A DNA stretch of 29,613 nucleotides from a virus: positions 1-29,613 of IMG/VR virus record IMGVR_UViG_3300027917_000137; one strand, 5' to 3'. Below are positions 1 through 6,874 of the stretch, one piece after another. The notes below the pieces were generated by a model. The model worked only from the letters and a program-made list of their open reading frames with translations, ran no database searches and was not told the origin of the DNA. A program made the position numbers and the translations under genes. Numbering within the stretch: position 1 is the stretch's first letter; the number at the start of each line of letters is the position of its first letter.

Positions 1-1
1 T

Positions 2-127
2 AATAAATGGGGTGCTAGTAATGAAAATACTTTAAAGAATTTAGAGTCAGGTATCAAAGAGTTTCAAGCTTGGAAAGCTAAAAAAGGTGTACCAAGAATA
101 ATAAGGTTAATTAATAAGTTAGGATAA
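2..127 (+). CDS. C-terminal end of a truncated late gene, possibly endolysin
   Basis: An open frame enters from the left edge and ends at a TAA at 125-127, giving about 41 residues. The fragment is polar and basic (it begins NKWGASNENTLKNLE and ends near IIRLINKLG) and carries no diagnostic motif. It lies two bases before a holin gene on the same strand, and endolysin genes commonly sit beside holin genes, so a lysis enzyme is the best guess. That guess rests on position only. The 5' part of the gene is outside the window. Confidence 0.55.
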   Translation, partial: NKWGASNENTLKNLESGIKEFQAWKAKKGVPRIIRLINKLG

Positions 128-129
128 TT

Positions 130-339
130 ATGAGTAAAGAATATAAAGATATATTAGAAAAAACTTTATGGACATTTGTTGAAGCATTTATATCTGCATT
201 AACAGTTGCTCCATTAGTTGGTGTAGACGCAGAAGCTTTACAGTTAGCTGCGTTATCAGGTGGTGCTGCAGCTTTAGTAGTTGTCAAAGAGTTTGCTAAA
301 AAACAATTAGTTAAACCTGTTAAGAAAGTAAGTAAATAA
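130..339 (+). CDS. Holin, phage r1t type
   Basis: A 69-residue protein with a short charged N-terminus (MSKEYKDILEK). A hydrophobic span follows at about residues 13-31 (LWTFVEAFISALTVAPLVG), then a second at about 37-53 (LQLAALSGGAAALVVVKEF), and a Lys-rich tail. Size, two-helix layout and the AALSGGAAAL-like second helix fit the r1t holin family, which makes pores in the inner membrane to time lysis. It follows the truncated upstream gene by two bases, and its TAA stop overlaps the next ATG (TAATG), so it belongs to a coupled late operon. The family call is from pattern recognition. Confidence 0.75.
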   Translation: MSKEYKDILEKTLWTFVEAFISALTVAPLVGVDAEALQLAALSGGAAALVVVKEFAKKQLVKPVKKVSK

Positions 340-590
340 TGCCAGGACATTACCACAACAAACATGAAGTACCTTTACAAGCAAAAGATACTGAGAGTAT
401 TGAAGAAGCAGGTATGAACTATCAAAAACTTATGGCTCATCAAGTTAACGTAGCATTAGGTATTGAATCTGGTGTAGACATTATGAGTCATGGCAAGAGT
501 GATGGTCAAGTATCTGTTAATACAATAGCTGACGCAGTAGCTGCTCCTAAAATAGATGAACGTAACGTATATACATTAGAGGATTTATAA
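339..590 (+). CDS. Hypothetical protein after the holin
   Basis: An 83-residue soluble, acidic protein of no family I recognise. The N-terminus is His-rich (MPGHYHNKHEV). The middle is predicted helical (SIEEAGMNYQKLMAHQVNVAL) and is followed by a Gly/Asp-rich stretch. It overlaps the holin stop and the next start, both as TAATG, so all three are probably translated by coupling. It is likely a late, lysis-proximal or minor virion protein. No signal peptide or membrane span is visible. Confidence 0.6.
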   Translation: MPGHYHNKHEVPLQAKDTESIEEAGMNYQKLMAHQVNVALGIESGVDIMSHGKSDGQVSVNTIADAVAAPKIDERNVYTLEDL

Positions 591-871
591 TGGATTCTAA
601 TGTTGGCATAGGTAAAATAGAACTTAATAAACGTATGGCACAACATAGAGCTTTGCGTGATAAAGCTTTAAATAAATCTAAACAAGCTGAAAAAGAAAAA
701 GATATGTATCTTAAAGTTATAGGTCAACATGGTAGTAAATTAAGTCTTAATCAATCAGATGACTTATATAAATCAGCAGACCAAGCATATGTTAAAGCTA
801 AATCACAAAGACAAAAGGCTTCTTTTTATAATCAAGGTTTAGTAAAACTTACTAATAAATTAGGAAAGTGA
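590..871 (+). CDS. Hypothetical basic helical protein
   Basis: A 93-residue, Lys/Gln/Ala-rich protein. Two long predicted helices (about residues 8-45 and 60-88) with many charged residues suggest a coiled coil. It starts within the upstream stop codon (TAATG). It is the last plus-strand gene before the convergent minus-strand cluster and overlaps the end of the HNH gene by 12 bases, tail to tail. No catalytic motif is visible. Confidence 0.6.
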   Translation: MDSNVGIGKIELNKRMAQHRALRDKALNKSKQAEKEKDMYLKVIGQHGSKLSLNQSDDLYKSADQAYVKAKSQRQKASFYNQGLVKLTNKLGK

Positions 872-1138
872 ACTTTCTCTTTTAAGATATCCTTTTAATA
901 AATCTCTATAAGCTGCTTTAGAACCAGAGTTTTGTCGCCCATCATAAACATCGTGATGCCATTTACATAGTATTGCAACATTGTTTATATCATACTTACG
1001 TTTCTTGTTACCGCCCATACCTATGCCTTGTATGTGTGCTAACTCTAACCATTTATTATCATTACAGTAAGCCCATTCACAACGACCTCCTGCACGTTTC
1101 ATAGCTTCTTCTCTTATTGGTGATAAACTTTCCATCAT
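860..1138 (-). CDS. HNH endonuclease-like protein
   Basis: A 92-residue protein with the HNH fold signature. Cys pairs flank the core (RCEWAYC near residue 19), the first His is in LELAHIQGIGMGG (about 32-44), then NNVAILCKWHHDVYDG (about 52-67) gives the Asn and the final His-His. HNH proteins are metal-dependent nucleases. A stand-alone one of this size can be a homing-type nuclease, a packaging cofactor or a restriction-like enzyme. Here it lies far from the terminase, at the downstream end of the minus-strand operon, overlapping the SET gene by four bases (ATGA). The role is not resolved. Confidence 0.8.
   Translation of the reverse strand: MMESLSPIREEAMKRAGGRCEWAYCNDNKWLELAHIQGIGMGGNKKRKYDINNVAILCKWHHDVYDGRQNSGSKAAYRDLLKGYLKRESSLS
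863..884. terminator. Possible weak terminator between convergent operons
   Basis: GAAAG-TGAA-CTTTC can fold as a 5-bp hairpin at 864-877, followed on the plus strand by TCTCTTTT. It sits where the plus-strand late operon meets the minus-strand cluster, where a terminator would be expected. The stem is short and AT-rich and the T-tract is interrupted, so the support is mostly positional. Confidence 0.3.
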
Positions 1139-1443
1139 ACTTTATACATTGTATATTTTAATGTAATCTCCTCTCCTGCTTTAATGGTTCTTAATGGAAA
1201 CAAATGGTTAACACCTTGACTAGGTGACTTGTCCATACGTATTAACTCACAGTTAGGTTCATCACTATGATTAATAAACCCACCTAATGGTGTTCTATAT
1301 ATAAACTCGTCACCATTTATAAATACATGTGTTATACCTAAAGATGTTTCTGTATCTTTAAGAACTTTATTAGTAAATAAACCTAACCCATCTATAGGTG
1401 ACTCTTTAATAGTCATATAACTAGGCAGTGGTTTGTATGTCAT
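1135..1443 (-). CDS. Small SET-domain protein, probable lysine methyltransferase
   Basis: A 102-residue protein that is almost only a SET domain. An N-terminal GLGLF motif lies in a segment resembling SAM-binding SET regions (IDGLGLFTNKVL). NHSDEPNCEL (about residues 58-67) matches the NHSxxPNC core. IKAGEEITLKY near the C-terminus matches the GEELTxxY segment that completes the active site. SET enzymes transfer methyl groups from S-adenosylmethionine to lysine side chains. The length is close to that of the 119-residue viral SET protein vSET of chlorella virus PBCV-1. It overlaps both neighbours by four bases. The substrate is unknown and could be a host chromatin, ribosomal or virion protein. 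Confidence 0.78.
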   Translation of the reverse strand: MTYKPLPSYMTIKESPIDGLGLFTNKVLKDTETSLGITHVFINGDEFIYRTPLGGFINHSDEPNCELIRMDKSPSQGVNHLFPLRTIKAGEEITLKYTMYKV

Positions 1444-1682
1444 TCTTCTTCTAAACGTTTGTAATCTTTAACATGAGCATCTTGTTGAAACTCTGTATCT
1501 AATTGTTCTAAATGCCAGTTATAATCTGCTACAAACTTATCCATAAGAAACCTTAATTTTTTCATATCAGGTTGCACATTAAATGTATCGCTGCCACATG
1601 CTTGATTAAACTGTGTAGCCCATACTTTTAAATACTTATGGTGTGTAAATATATTTATTTTATTTATGTCTAGTTTCGCCAT
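1440..1682 (-). CDS. Hypothetical protein
   Basis: An 80-residue protein with no recognisable motif. It is predicted mostly helical and is rich in aromatic residues (Phe, Tyr, Trp) and Gln. The C-terminus RLEEE is encoded by purine-rich DNA that can double as a ribosome binding site for the SET gene, whose ATG overlaps the TGA stop. It is directly adjacent to the zinc-finger gene upstream with no gap. It is probably an early accessory protein. Confidence 0.55.
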   Translation of the reverse strand: MAKLDINKINIFTHHKYLKVWATQFNQACGSDTFNVQPDMKKLRFLMDKFVADYNWHLEQLDTEFQQDAHVKDYKRLEEE

Positions 1683-1868
1683 TTATTCCTCTCCAAAATA
1701 TTCGTCAAACATTTTCTGTTCACAAGATACACATCGTTCTGTGTATTTGTAATCTGATTTAAATTTTTTACGACAATTTTTACATCTAATATCATATGTA
1801 TCTAAAACATTTTGGCCACGCCATATGTTCCAATTCTTAGATGTATGCGATTTATAATAATCATTCAT
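1683..1868 (-). CDS. Small zinc-ribbon protein
   Basis: A 61-residue protein with two CxxC knuckles (CKNC near residue 30, CVSC near residue 47) about 14 residues apart, the pattern of a zinc ribbon. It has an aromatic, basic N-terminus and an acidic C-terminal tip (YFGEE). Such small phage zinc ribbons often bind nucleic acid or host transcription proteins. Nothing here identifies a partner. Its start overlaps the stop of the lysozyme-like gene. Confidence 0.6.
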   Translation of the reverse strand: MNDYYKSHTSKNWNIWRGQNVLDTYDIRCKNCRKKFKSDYKYTERCVSCEQKMFDEYFGEE

Positions 1869-2305
1869 TAATTAGTTTCCTCCATATACAAGTATCTGTT
1901 ATTGTAATCTTTCCAACAGTGCTTGCTACTATTCCAATGATGCCATCCATCATTGTAGACTAACCAACTAGCTACAGCTGTAGATACTTTTGGATTAGTC
2001 CTATTACTTATTATATCAAGCTTAGATTTTAACCAAGCCCATGTATTGTCATTGAATTGCCAGAGGCCAACATCTGCAGTACCATTTGTGTTTACCCCTA
2101 CTGCGTCAGGTTTTCCTGAACTCTCACAGTAAATTATATTTAGTGCCTGCAAGATGTCATCCTCTTTAAAGTAAGTGGATACCAGGTCTGTATAATGAAC
2201 AACATACTCTACTTCTACTTTAGTAGTACGACATTCCTGGTATTCCACTAACGTGCTGGGTGTCAGTGCAATCGGAATCAAACACCCAACAATTACTTCT
2301 ATCAT
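1868..2305 (-). CDS. Lysozyme-like (SLT/Rpf-type) muralytic protein
   Basis: A 145-residue protein with a hydrophobic N-terminus (MIEVIVGCLIPIAL) that could be a signal peptide. The conserved block ALNIIYCESSGKPDA carries the likely catalytic Glu. It is followed by NTNGTADVGLWQFNDNTW, a typical substrate-cleft segment of transglycosylase and resuscitation-promoting-factor-like domains, and by a C-terminal helix. The family cleaves peptidoglycan glycan strands. It lies in the minus-strand early/middle cluster, not next to the holin, so it may act at entry, in exclusion or in wall remodelling instead of classical lysis. Two Cys (the one before the catalytic Glu and the one in HCW) could form a disulfide if exported. 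Confidence 0.72.
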   Translation of the reverse strand: MIEVIVGCLIPIALTPSTLVEYQECRTTKVEVEYVVHYTDLVSTYFKEDDILQALNIIYCESSGKPDAVGVNTNGTADVGLWQFNDNTWAWLKSKLDIISNRTNPKVSTAVASWLVYNDGWHHWNSSKHCWKDYNNRYLYMEETN

Positions 2306-2577
2306 TAGCTAATGGTAGCAGCTTTCTTAGTAGGTAATTTTGTACAATAGTAATGTACTAACCCACGTTTTTTACTAGGTAAGGTAGTAATTTCATAACC
2401 TTCTGCTCTAAGATTATGTATTATTCCACCAAACCTGTGGCAATGTAGTTCTGCCACAAACTCCCAATTACTAATTGGTTCATCATCTATGAACTCAGTT
2501 AATGCCCAAGCAACTAACTGTGTTTTAGATTTAATAAAAGCAGGTATTTCTCTGCCTCTAAAGTATTCAGGTATCAT
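2305..2577 (-). CDS. Helix-turn-helix protein, HTH_39-like
   Basis: A 90-residue protein. The segment from about residue 20 to 72 (SKTQLVAWAL, then FGGIIHNLRAEGYEITT) resembles the phage helix-turn-helix family in which RxxxxxLRxxGYxI forms the recognition helix and wing. It probably binds DNA and regulates or assists replication. It overlaps the stops and starts of both neighbours and is cotranscribed with the recombination genes just upstream. Confidence 0.6.
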   Translation of the reverse strand: MIPEYFRGREIPAFIKSKTQLVAWALTEFIDDEPISNWEFVAELHCHRFGGIIHNLRAEGYEITTLPSKKRGLVHYYCTKLPTKKAATIS

Positions 2578-3119
2578 TAGTTAATACCCCACTCTGCAGG
2601 TATATCAGAGTTATCTAGCCACCATGACTTACGCCACTTACCACTATGTCCTCCGCATTTTGCAGGGTCATTTGTGCTACATGTAAAGTCAGGACTTTTA
2701 TCTGACCTTTTAGAGTTACGGTTATCGTATACCATCTCTCCACAATATGGACACTTTAAGTCATCTCTATACTTATTTTGTTGTTCCATTTTATCTACTA
2801 TTCCTCCTATCATTCCACCAGAATCTTGTAATCCTGGTGTGATATCTTCTGACTCTATACCAACTGCTGCTAATTTTTCTTGCACTGATAAGTTATCAAA
2901 CTCATCTTGTGTATATTCAACAGGCATATCAGCAAGTCTTTCAATCATATCGAAATACTTACTAAGTTGTTCATCTGACCATGTTGTTTTATCAGCAGGA
3001 AACTTCATAGTAACTGCGTATTGATTAGCAGTACCTATGATTTTGTTTAGAGTTTCTTTATTTTGTACTGATGCAGTCATAGACTGTATAGTCTGTGCTA
3101 TAAATTCTAAGTCTTGCAT
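2577..3119 (-). CDS. Zinc-ribbon protein next to the annealing protein
   Basis: A 180-residue protein. The first 110 residues are acidic and predicted helical. A flexible Gly-rich linker (DSGGMIGGIVDK) follows, then a C-terminal zinc ribbon: CPYCGEMVYDNR near residue 123, and FTC and KCGGH about 20-30 residues later. The zinc end resembles modules that bind single-stranded DNA or recombination intermediates. It directly follows the Rad52-like gene with overlapping start and stop, so a helper role in recombination or replication is likely. Confidence 0.6.
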   Translation of the reverse strand: MQDLEFIAQTIQSMTASVQNKETLNKIIGTANQYAVTMKFPADKTTWSDEQLSKYFDMIERLADMPVEYTQDEFDNLSVQEKLAAVGIESEDITPGLQDSGGMIGGIVDKMEQQNKYRDDLKCPYCGEMVYDNRNSKRSDKSPDFTCSTNDPAKCGGHSGKWRKSWWLDNSDIPAEWGIN

Positions 3120-3712
3120 TAGAATGGTGCTTCATCTGGTGTTACTGGTGTAGTATCTACTTTGACATCTTGTGAAACTATACTGTCCATAATGTCATTC
3201 ATGCGTTGAATATCTTCCTTAGTAGGTTTGTTTTCTTTCTTACGCATATCTACTTTAGTAACTTCTACCATAGCATCTTTATCAGCCATCTCTTGTGTAT
3301 AGCCATCAGGTGCTATAGATGTAGCTTCTTCTTCTGATTGTACTGAACCTGACCATAGCTCTACGCCTAGACCAAATCGCATACATGCACGTTTAAATGC
3401 ATCAGACTCTGCATCTTTTAAGTTAGTACCATCATTGAACTTAGCATTGCCTAGCTTAAATGTATCAACGTCACCGAAGCCATCATAGCTACCCATACCA
3501 TCAATTGTTATAGTACCTTTAGCACCGACAATACGTTTTTCACCATTGTATGTACCATATACAGGTTCGCATTGCCATGTGTATTTAACTCCACTGTCCC
3601 TTAAACGCTCAACGTAGTGTGCGTGTGGAACGTAATCACCAAACTTACCAGCTGGTGCTTTTCTAACTATCTCCTGTGGAAATGGGGATAGTAAGTCAAC
3701 GTTATTAGTCAT
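3119..3712 (-). CDS. Rad52/Sak-like single-strand annealing protein
   Basis: A 197-residue protein. The N-terminal 120 residues contain features of the Rad52/Rad22-like phage annealing family: YVPHAHYVERLRDSGVKYTW, then a beta-rich middle (GTITIDGMGSYDGFG), and the signature LKDAESDAFKRACMRFGLG at about residues 98-116. These proteins bind single-stranded DNA and pair complementary strands for recombination-dependent replication. The C-terminal third is a charged linker ending PDEAPF, which resembles the acidic C-terminal tip of bacterial SSB. A conserved hairpin (3726-3762) stands just ahead of its ribosome binding site (AGAAGGGA). Confidence 0.75.
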   Translation of the reverse strand: MTNNVDLLSPFPQEIVRKAPAGKFGDYVPHAHYVERLRDSGVKYTWQCEPVYGTYNGEKRIVGAKGTITIDGMGSYDGFGDVDTFKLGNAKFNDGTNLKDAESDAFKRACMRFGLGVELWSGSVQSEEEATSIAPDGYTQEMADKDAMVEVTKVDMRKKENKPTKEDIQRMNDIMDSIVSQDVKVDTTPVTPDEAPF

Positions 3713-3725
3713 AACATTCCCTTCT

Positions 3726-3762
3726 GTATTTGTTTTTTTCTCATAAAGAGAAAAACAAATAC
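3726..3762 (-). promoter_or_regulatory. Conserved intergenic hairpin, copy 1
   Basis: The minus-strand RNA folds as a 15-nt 5' arm GTATTTGTTTTTCTC, a 5-nt loop TTTAT and a 17-nt 3' arm GAGAAAAAAACAAATAC. The 3' arm carries two extra bases. It lies between the stop of the 62-residue gene and the ribosome binding site of the annealing-protein gene. It is not followed by a U-tract, so it does not look like a terminator. Confidence 0.7.
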
Positions 3763-3764
3763 TT

Positions 3765-3953
3765 CTATTCTTTATCTAAGTCTAATAAACTTCGCAAGTT
3801 ATGTACCCCTTTTTCTATGGGTACAAGCTTGCACTCGCCATTTATGTTGGTCAGAATAAAGTATGGCTTATCACCTAAACCACTGTACTCTATACCTGTT
3901 AATTCCCAACTAGACTTAGTGTCTATGTTTGTCATAGTATTCATTATAGTCAC
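3765..3953 (-). CDS. Small hypothetical protein
   Basis: A 62-residue protein of no known family. The N-terminus has three in-frame Met (codons 1, 4 and 7, the first a GTG overlapping the upstream TGA). The body alternates beta-like and charged segments and ends LRSLLDLDKE. No clear ribosome binding site precedes any start. A -10-like TATAAT at 3943-3948 ends seven bases before the ATG at 3935, so a leaderless transcript starting with that third Met is possible. In that case the protein is 56 residues. Confidence 0.55.
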   Translation of the reverse strand: MTIMNTMTNIDTKSSWELTGIEYSGLGDKPYFILTNINGECKLVPIEKGVHNLRSLLDLDKE

Positions 3954-3972
3954 TTATGTGACAACTTTACAA
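3943..3972 (-). promoter_or_regulatory. Candidate promoter, possibly leaderless
   Basis: On the minus strand, TTGTAA (3972-3967) and TATAAT (3948-3943) are separated by 18 bases. The following bases, GAATACTATGA, place an ATG at the expected start point (about 3936-3935). The same TATAATGAATA-C/G-TATGA arrangement occurs at 5256-5240. A GTCAC-TTAT-GTGAC inverted repeat (3949-3962) lies in the spacer and could be an operator or an RNA hairpin over the upstream stop codon. Confidence 0.5.
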
Positions 3973-5008
3973 GGTATTCTGCAGTTACTCCATGATTAGG
4001 TTTAGCAAATAATAACCATTGACATGGTCTTCCCATACTTGCTAATTGTTCTAATGCATATGTATTGTAACTTTCAGTACTACCATTTACCCACAATCTT
4101 ATGTCATTAACATACATAGTTGTAGGTGTATGCCAGTGTCCTGCAATAGCATAATCAAAGTCAGGCATTAAGCCACGACTAGCTAATGCTTTCCAACCTA
4201 ATAGCTTTTTACCAAAACCATACCATGGGAAACCACTGTGTCCTCTAACATTATCGCCATGCCATACAAAGAATTTACATCCCTTACCCAAGTCAGCAAT
4301 ATCAAACCAATGATTATCACCCTCAGAATCAGGAATAATAAATTGTATTCGTTTATCTTTTTCATATACCATATCCATTATCTTTCCAAGCATTCTATCT
4401 GCATTAGAATCTGGATGATAATCTTTTCTTGCACGTCCACCTAGTGAACCATGATTACCTATTACCCAATGTACTTCTACTTCTTGGAAGTTCGCCAATA
4501 ATGTATCAAAGAATTTGGTAAGTATTCTAGGACCATCTATTGTTACTTGATTGTACAAACTTGCATCAATCAAATGTGTTTGACCTGGGAATATAAGCTC
4601 ACCTTCTACGATATCACCTGCAGCTAAAACTACGCATTTATTAACTGGATGTGCAGAACGTTGAACATTTGTCAATTCAACTATCTTATTTGCATATTCA
4701 ATTACACGTTCTTCAGCTACAGCTGTGTTATAATCTGGCGTTACTTTCGCCAATTGTACATCTGAGAGTACAGCTACAGCTACTTCTTCGTTCTTATTAC
4801 GTTTATGTAATTTAGGTTTAGGGATATTTGGTTTGTCCCATGTACGAAGGTTAGTAGATACAGCTTGATAAACTGCTTCAATCATATCAGCTTTTTTATT
4901 CTTAGCTTTTTCTAATGACTTAAGTAGTTTAAGGTTATCAGCTTTGAGTTCTTGAACTAATTTAGATTCAGCTTCTATAAATAGCTTATCAATATCTTTA
5001 TCACTCAT
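3950..5008 (-). CDS. Calcineurin-like metallophosphoesterase
   Basis: The start is placed at the ATG at 5008 (MSDKDIDKLF, 352 residues), which overlaps the upstream stop. A longer open frame to 5062 would overlap the upstream gene heavily. Metallophosphatase motifs appear in order, counted from the longer frame: LSDVQ near residue 100 (Gln where His is usual), AAGDIVEG near 150, IGNHG near 202, VWHGDN near 268 and AGHWHTP near 308. These residues bind two metal ions and cleave phosphoesters. A charged helical region of about 60 residues precedes the domain. Phage members are probable nucleases or DNA-repair phosphatases, and the annealing-protein gene downstream supports a DNA role. Confidence 0.82.
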   Translation of the reverse strand: MSDKDIDKLFIEAESKLVQELKADNLKLLKSLEKAKNKKADMIEAVYQAVSTNLRTWDKPNIPKPKLHKRNKNEEVAVAVLSDVQLAKVTPDYNTAVAEERVIEYANKIVELTNVQRSAHPVNKCVVLAAGDIVEGELIFPGQTHLIDASLYNQVTIDGPRILTKFFDTLLANFQEVEVHWVIGNHGSLGGRARKDYHPDSNADRMLGKIMDMVYEKDKRIQFIIPDSEGDNHWFDIADLGKGCKFFVWHGDNVRGHSGFPWYGFGKKLLGWKALASRGLMPDFDYAIAGHWHTPTTMYVNDIRLWVNGSTESYNTYALEQLASMGRPCQWLLFAKPNHGVTAEYLVKLSHK

Positions 5009-5252
5009 ATTGTGAACCAAGATTCGCCAAGTTTTCAAAGTGATTACGCACTGCACTCTCACTTATTTTGATACCATATTGTTCTTTCAATAATCTTGAA
5101 ACAACATATGGTTTTATGTTGCGTCCTGACTTAACACGTTCTTCGCAGCCATGCCAAAAAGGTTCAGCTTCTTCAGTTATCCTGTCAAGTATTGGACTTC
5201 TTTTACCATTTTCTGCTTCGTAAAGCATATCATCTATATTCATACTATTCAT
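5001..5252 (-). CDS. Small helix-turn-helix-like protein
   Basis: An 83-residue protein, or 80 if the second ATG at 5243 is used. Residues about 45-75 (KPYVVSRLLKEQYG, then ISESAVRNHFENL) look like a helix-turn-helix with a recognition helix ending RNHF. It precedes the phosphatase gene and overlaps it by eight bases. It may regulate transcription or act as a DNA-binding partner of the phosphatase. A TATAAT overlaps the first ATG, so the first ATG may not be in the mRNA. Confidence 0.6.
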   Translation of the reverse strand: MNSMNIDDMLYEAENGKRSPILDRITEEAEPFWHGCEERVKSGRNIKPYVVSRLLKEQYGIKISESAVRNHFENLANLGSQYE

Positions 5253-5277
5253 TATACTTTCATTGATATTTAGTCAA
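5251..5277 (-). promoter_or_regulatory. Candidate promoter, possibly leaderless
   Basis: Minus-strand TTGACT (5277-5272) and TATAAT (5256-5251) have a short 15-base spacer. The -10 is followed by GAATAGTATGA, so the expected start point falls on or beside the ATG at 5243. It lies just past a terminator (5287-5315), as expected for the start of a new transcription unit. Confidence 0.5.
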
Positions 5278-5286
5278 ACTTTATAT

Positions 5287-5315
5287 AAAAAAAATAGCGT
5301 AATGGTGTTCACTAT
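5287..5315 (-). terminator. Rho-independent terminator of the MoxR/VWA operon
   Basis: Minus-strand ATAGTG (5315-5310) pairs with CGCTAT (5299-5294), 6 bp including one U-G pair, around a 10-nt loop. A run of eight U (5294-5287) follows. The U-G pair forms only in the minus-strand RNA. It would end the transcript that carries the VWA gene and the structured 3' region. Confidence 0.65.
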
Positions 5316-5440
5316 AGGGATTGACTTGCACAAGATGTGCGAAAAACCTCGTCCGGAGTTCTCCTCCGACTCTATTCCATTACTTGATAAGGGTTACGTG
5401 GAAAGGAACACGTCACTATTGCTAGTACCTTACCTGCTAT
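5316..5440 (-). ncRNA. Structured 3' untranslated RNA after the VWA gene
   Basis: No gene lies between the VWA stop and the terminator. The minus-strand RNA can form several hairpins: ACUA-GCAA-UAGU, a GNRA tetraloop, at about 5423-5434; ACGUG/CACGU around 5399-5416; GUCGGAG/CUCC-G-GAC around 5351-5370; and GCACA-UCU-UGUGC around 5329-5341. The GNRA loop exists only on the minus strand. It may be a 3' untranslated region or a released small RNA. Confidence 0.45.
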
Positions 5441-6874
5441 TTAGTTTAGCACGCTTAGTTTTAATGCGTGTTCTTTTACTTCTTCTACGTCTTTTAAGTT
5501 AATTATCTGTCCTTTACGACATGTATCTATACAATCTTTAAGTAGATTGTAACCAACACTACTATCGTTTTTACCAAAGACTTTCATATCACTAACCCAT
5601 ATACGTCTTGCTGGTTGTTCAGCTAGCCAGCGTAATGCTGGACCATCTATAACATTACCTCTACCAGAATGTATACTTAGGTAATCATCATCAACACGTA
5701 GTCCATTCTTAGCAATAATGCGTAAGTCACCGTAGTCACCACTACCATTGTACATAGCAATGTTAACTGCAGGTAATATCATCATAATATCTAAGATATC
5801 TTTACCACTAAATCGCATTGAACCAGAAGCATCAATCAATATTGTGCCACCTTTGACACGTTGTCTTTGCTTGAATATCTTCTTGTCAATACAATATCTG
5901 TTAATGTATTTAGGATTGTAACCGTAATCTTGTGGTCTATATTCTCTACCATTTTTTAATCTAGCTTGTAAATTAACTGTTAATGGCGGCTCATGCATTC
6001 TCATTTCACCCCACTGACCCATGCTAGAAGTAGTATAATATTGCATATCCTTCATTAGTTCACGTTTCATACGTTGTTCTAAGTCTTTAGCAGAACCAAT
6101 ACCACCTGATTCCTGTTCAGATTTATCAGAACCTTTGCCATCACCTTCACCTTGACCTTTTTTAGGCATAGGTTTAAATACATATTTTTCATCTGGACGT
6201 TCATCCATTTCTAATAGTATTGACAAAAGTTTTGCTTGTCTTTTTACAGCAGCAAACGTAGGTAAATCAGCTCGTCTATCATCTATAAGCTTTCTCATAA
6301 ACTTATATACTTGACTATAAACAAATTGATATTCCATACGTCTTGCCTCAGTAAAACGCATATCATCTGCACAGTTATTAAGTACACTTAAGTACCATTG
6401 TGCTCTACCAGTTAAATTAGCACTCGTAGAGTAATATGCACGTGGATGTTTTGTATCAATCCATGTAACTAAATTAAGAAAACAAGTAATAAGTTCTGAA
6501 ATAGAACCTTTGTAGATTGTATTAAGTACTTGCATATCTGTAAACTCTTGGCATACATAAGGGTCTGTTATACCTCTACCTGAATAACCAAGTAGCCAAT
6601 CAATACGCATACGTTCTAGTATTTCTACAGCTTCTTGTCTTACATCTGGACCAAATTTACCTAATGTTTTAGGTGACCATTTAGCACGACCTAACTGATG
6701 TCTACGTATCATACGACTGTGATTAACACCACATGCTTCGCATTCTCTGTCAAGTGGTACAACCATTTTGTTGTTAACATTATCAGTACGTGGTACTGAA
6801 TTAAGTTCAGTTGTACCATAAACAGTCCAGTCTTCACCAGTTACAATTTCTGGATATGGATAAGCTTTAGTCAT
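5441..6874 (-). CDS. VWA-domain protein, CobT-like partner of MoxR
   Basis: A 477-residue protein. Residues about 1-230 are helical, with a CEAC pair near 45 and many Arg and Trp. A low-complexity Gly/Lys/Asp/Ser linker spans about 237-270. The von Willebrand A domain begins near 342 with GGTILIDASGSM, the metal-binding MIDAS motif (DASGS at 348-352), and continues through VWVSDM-like strands near 416. VWA proteins of this kind work with MoxR-family ATPases as chaperones or metal-insertion machines (CobS/CobT, RavA/ViaA). The MoxR gene is immediately upstream and overlaps by eight bases, so the two form one machine. The target is unknown, and cobalamin synthesis genes are not present here. 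Confidence 0.82.
   Translation of the reverse strand: MTKAYPYPEIVTGEDWTVYGTTELNSVPRTDNVNNKMVVPLDRECEACGVNHSRMIRRHQLGRAKWSPKTLGKFGPDVRQEAVEILERMRIDWLLGYSGRGITDPYVCQEFTDMQVLNTIYKGSISELITCFLNLVTWIDTKHPRAYYSTSANLTGRAQWYLSVLNNCADDMRFTEARRMEYQFVYSQVYKFMRKLIDDRRADLPTFAAVKRQAKLLSILLEMDERPDEKYVFKPMPKKGQGEGDGKGSDKSEQESGGIGSAKDLEQRMKRELMKDMQYYTTSSMGQWGEMRMHEPPLTVNLQARLKNGREYRPQDYGYNPKYINRYCIDKKIFKQRQRVKGGTILIDASGSMRFSGKDILDIMMILPAVNIAMYNGSGDYGDLRIIAKNGLRVDDDYLSIHSGRGNVIDGPALRWLAEQPARRIWVSDMKVFGKNDSSVGYNLLKDCIDTCRKGQIINLKDVEEVKEHALKLSVLN

Noticed and set aside
3730-3999. 89-residue plus-strand frame
   Set aside because: Opposite strand to a coding operon, and it contains hairpin copy 1 in its first codons. 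It is a shadow of minus-strand genes.
5009-5062. Longer N-terminus of the metallophosphatase (MRVQCVITLK)
   Set aside because: It would overlap the helix-turn-helix gene by 62 bases. The ATG at 5008 gives a usual coupled start with charged helix.
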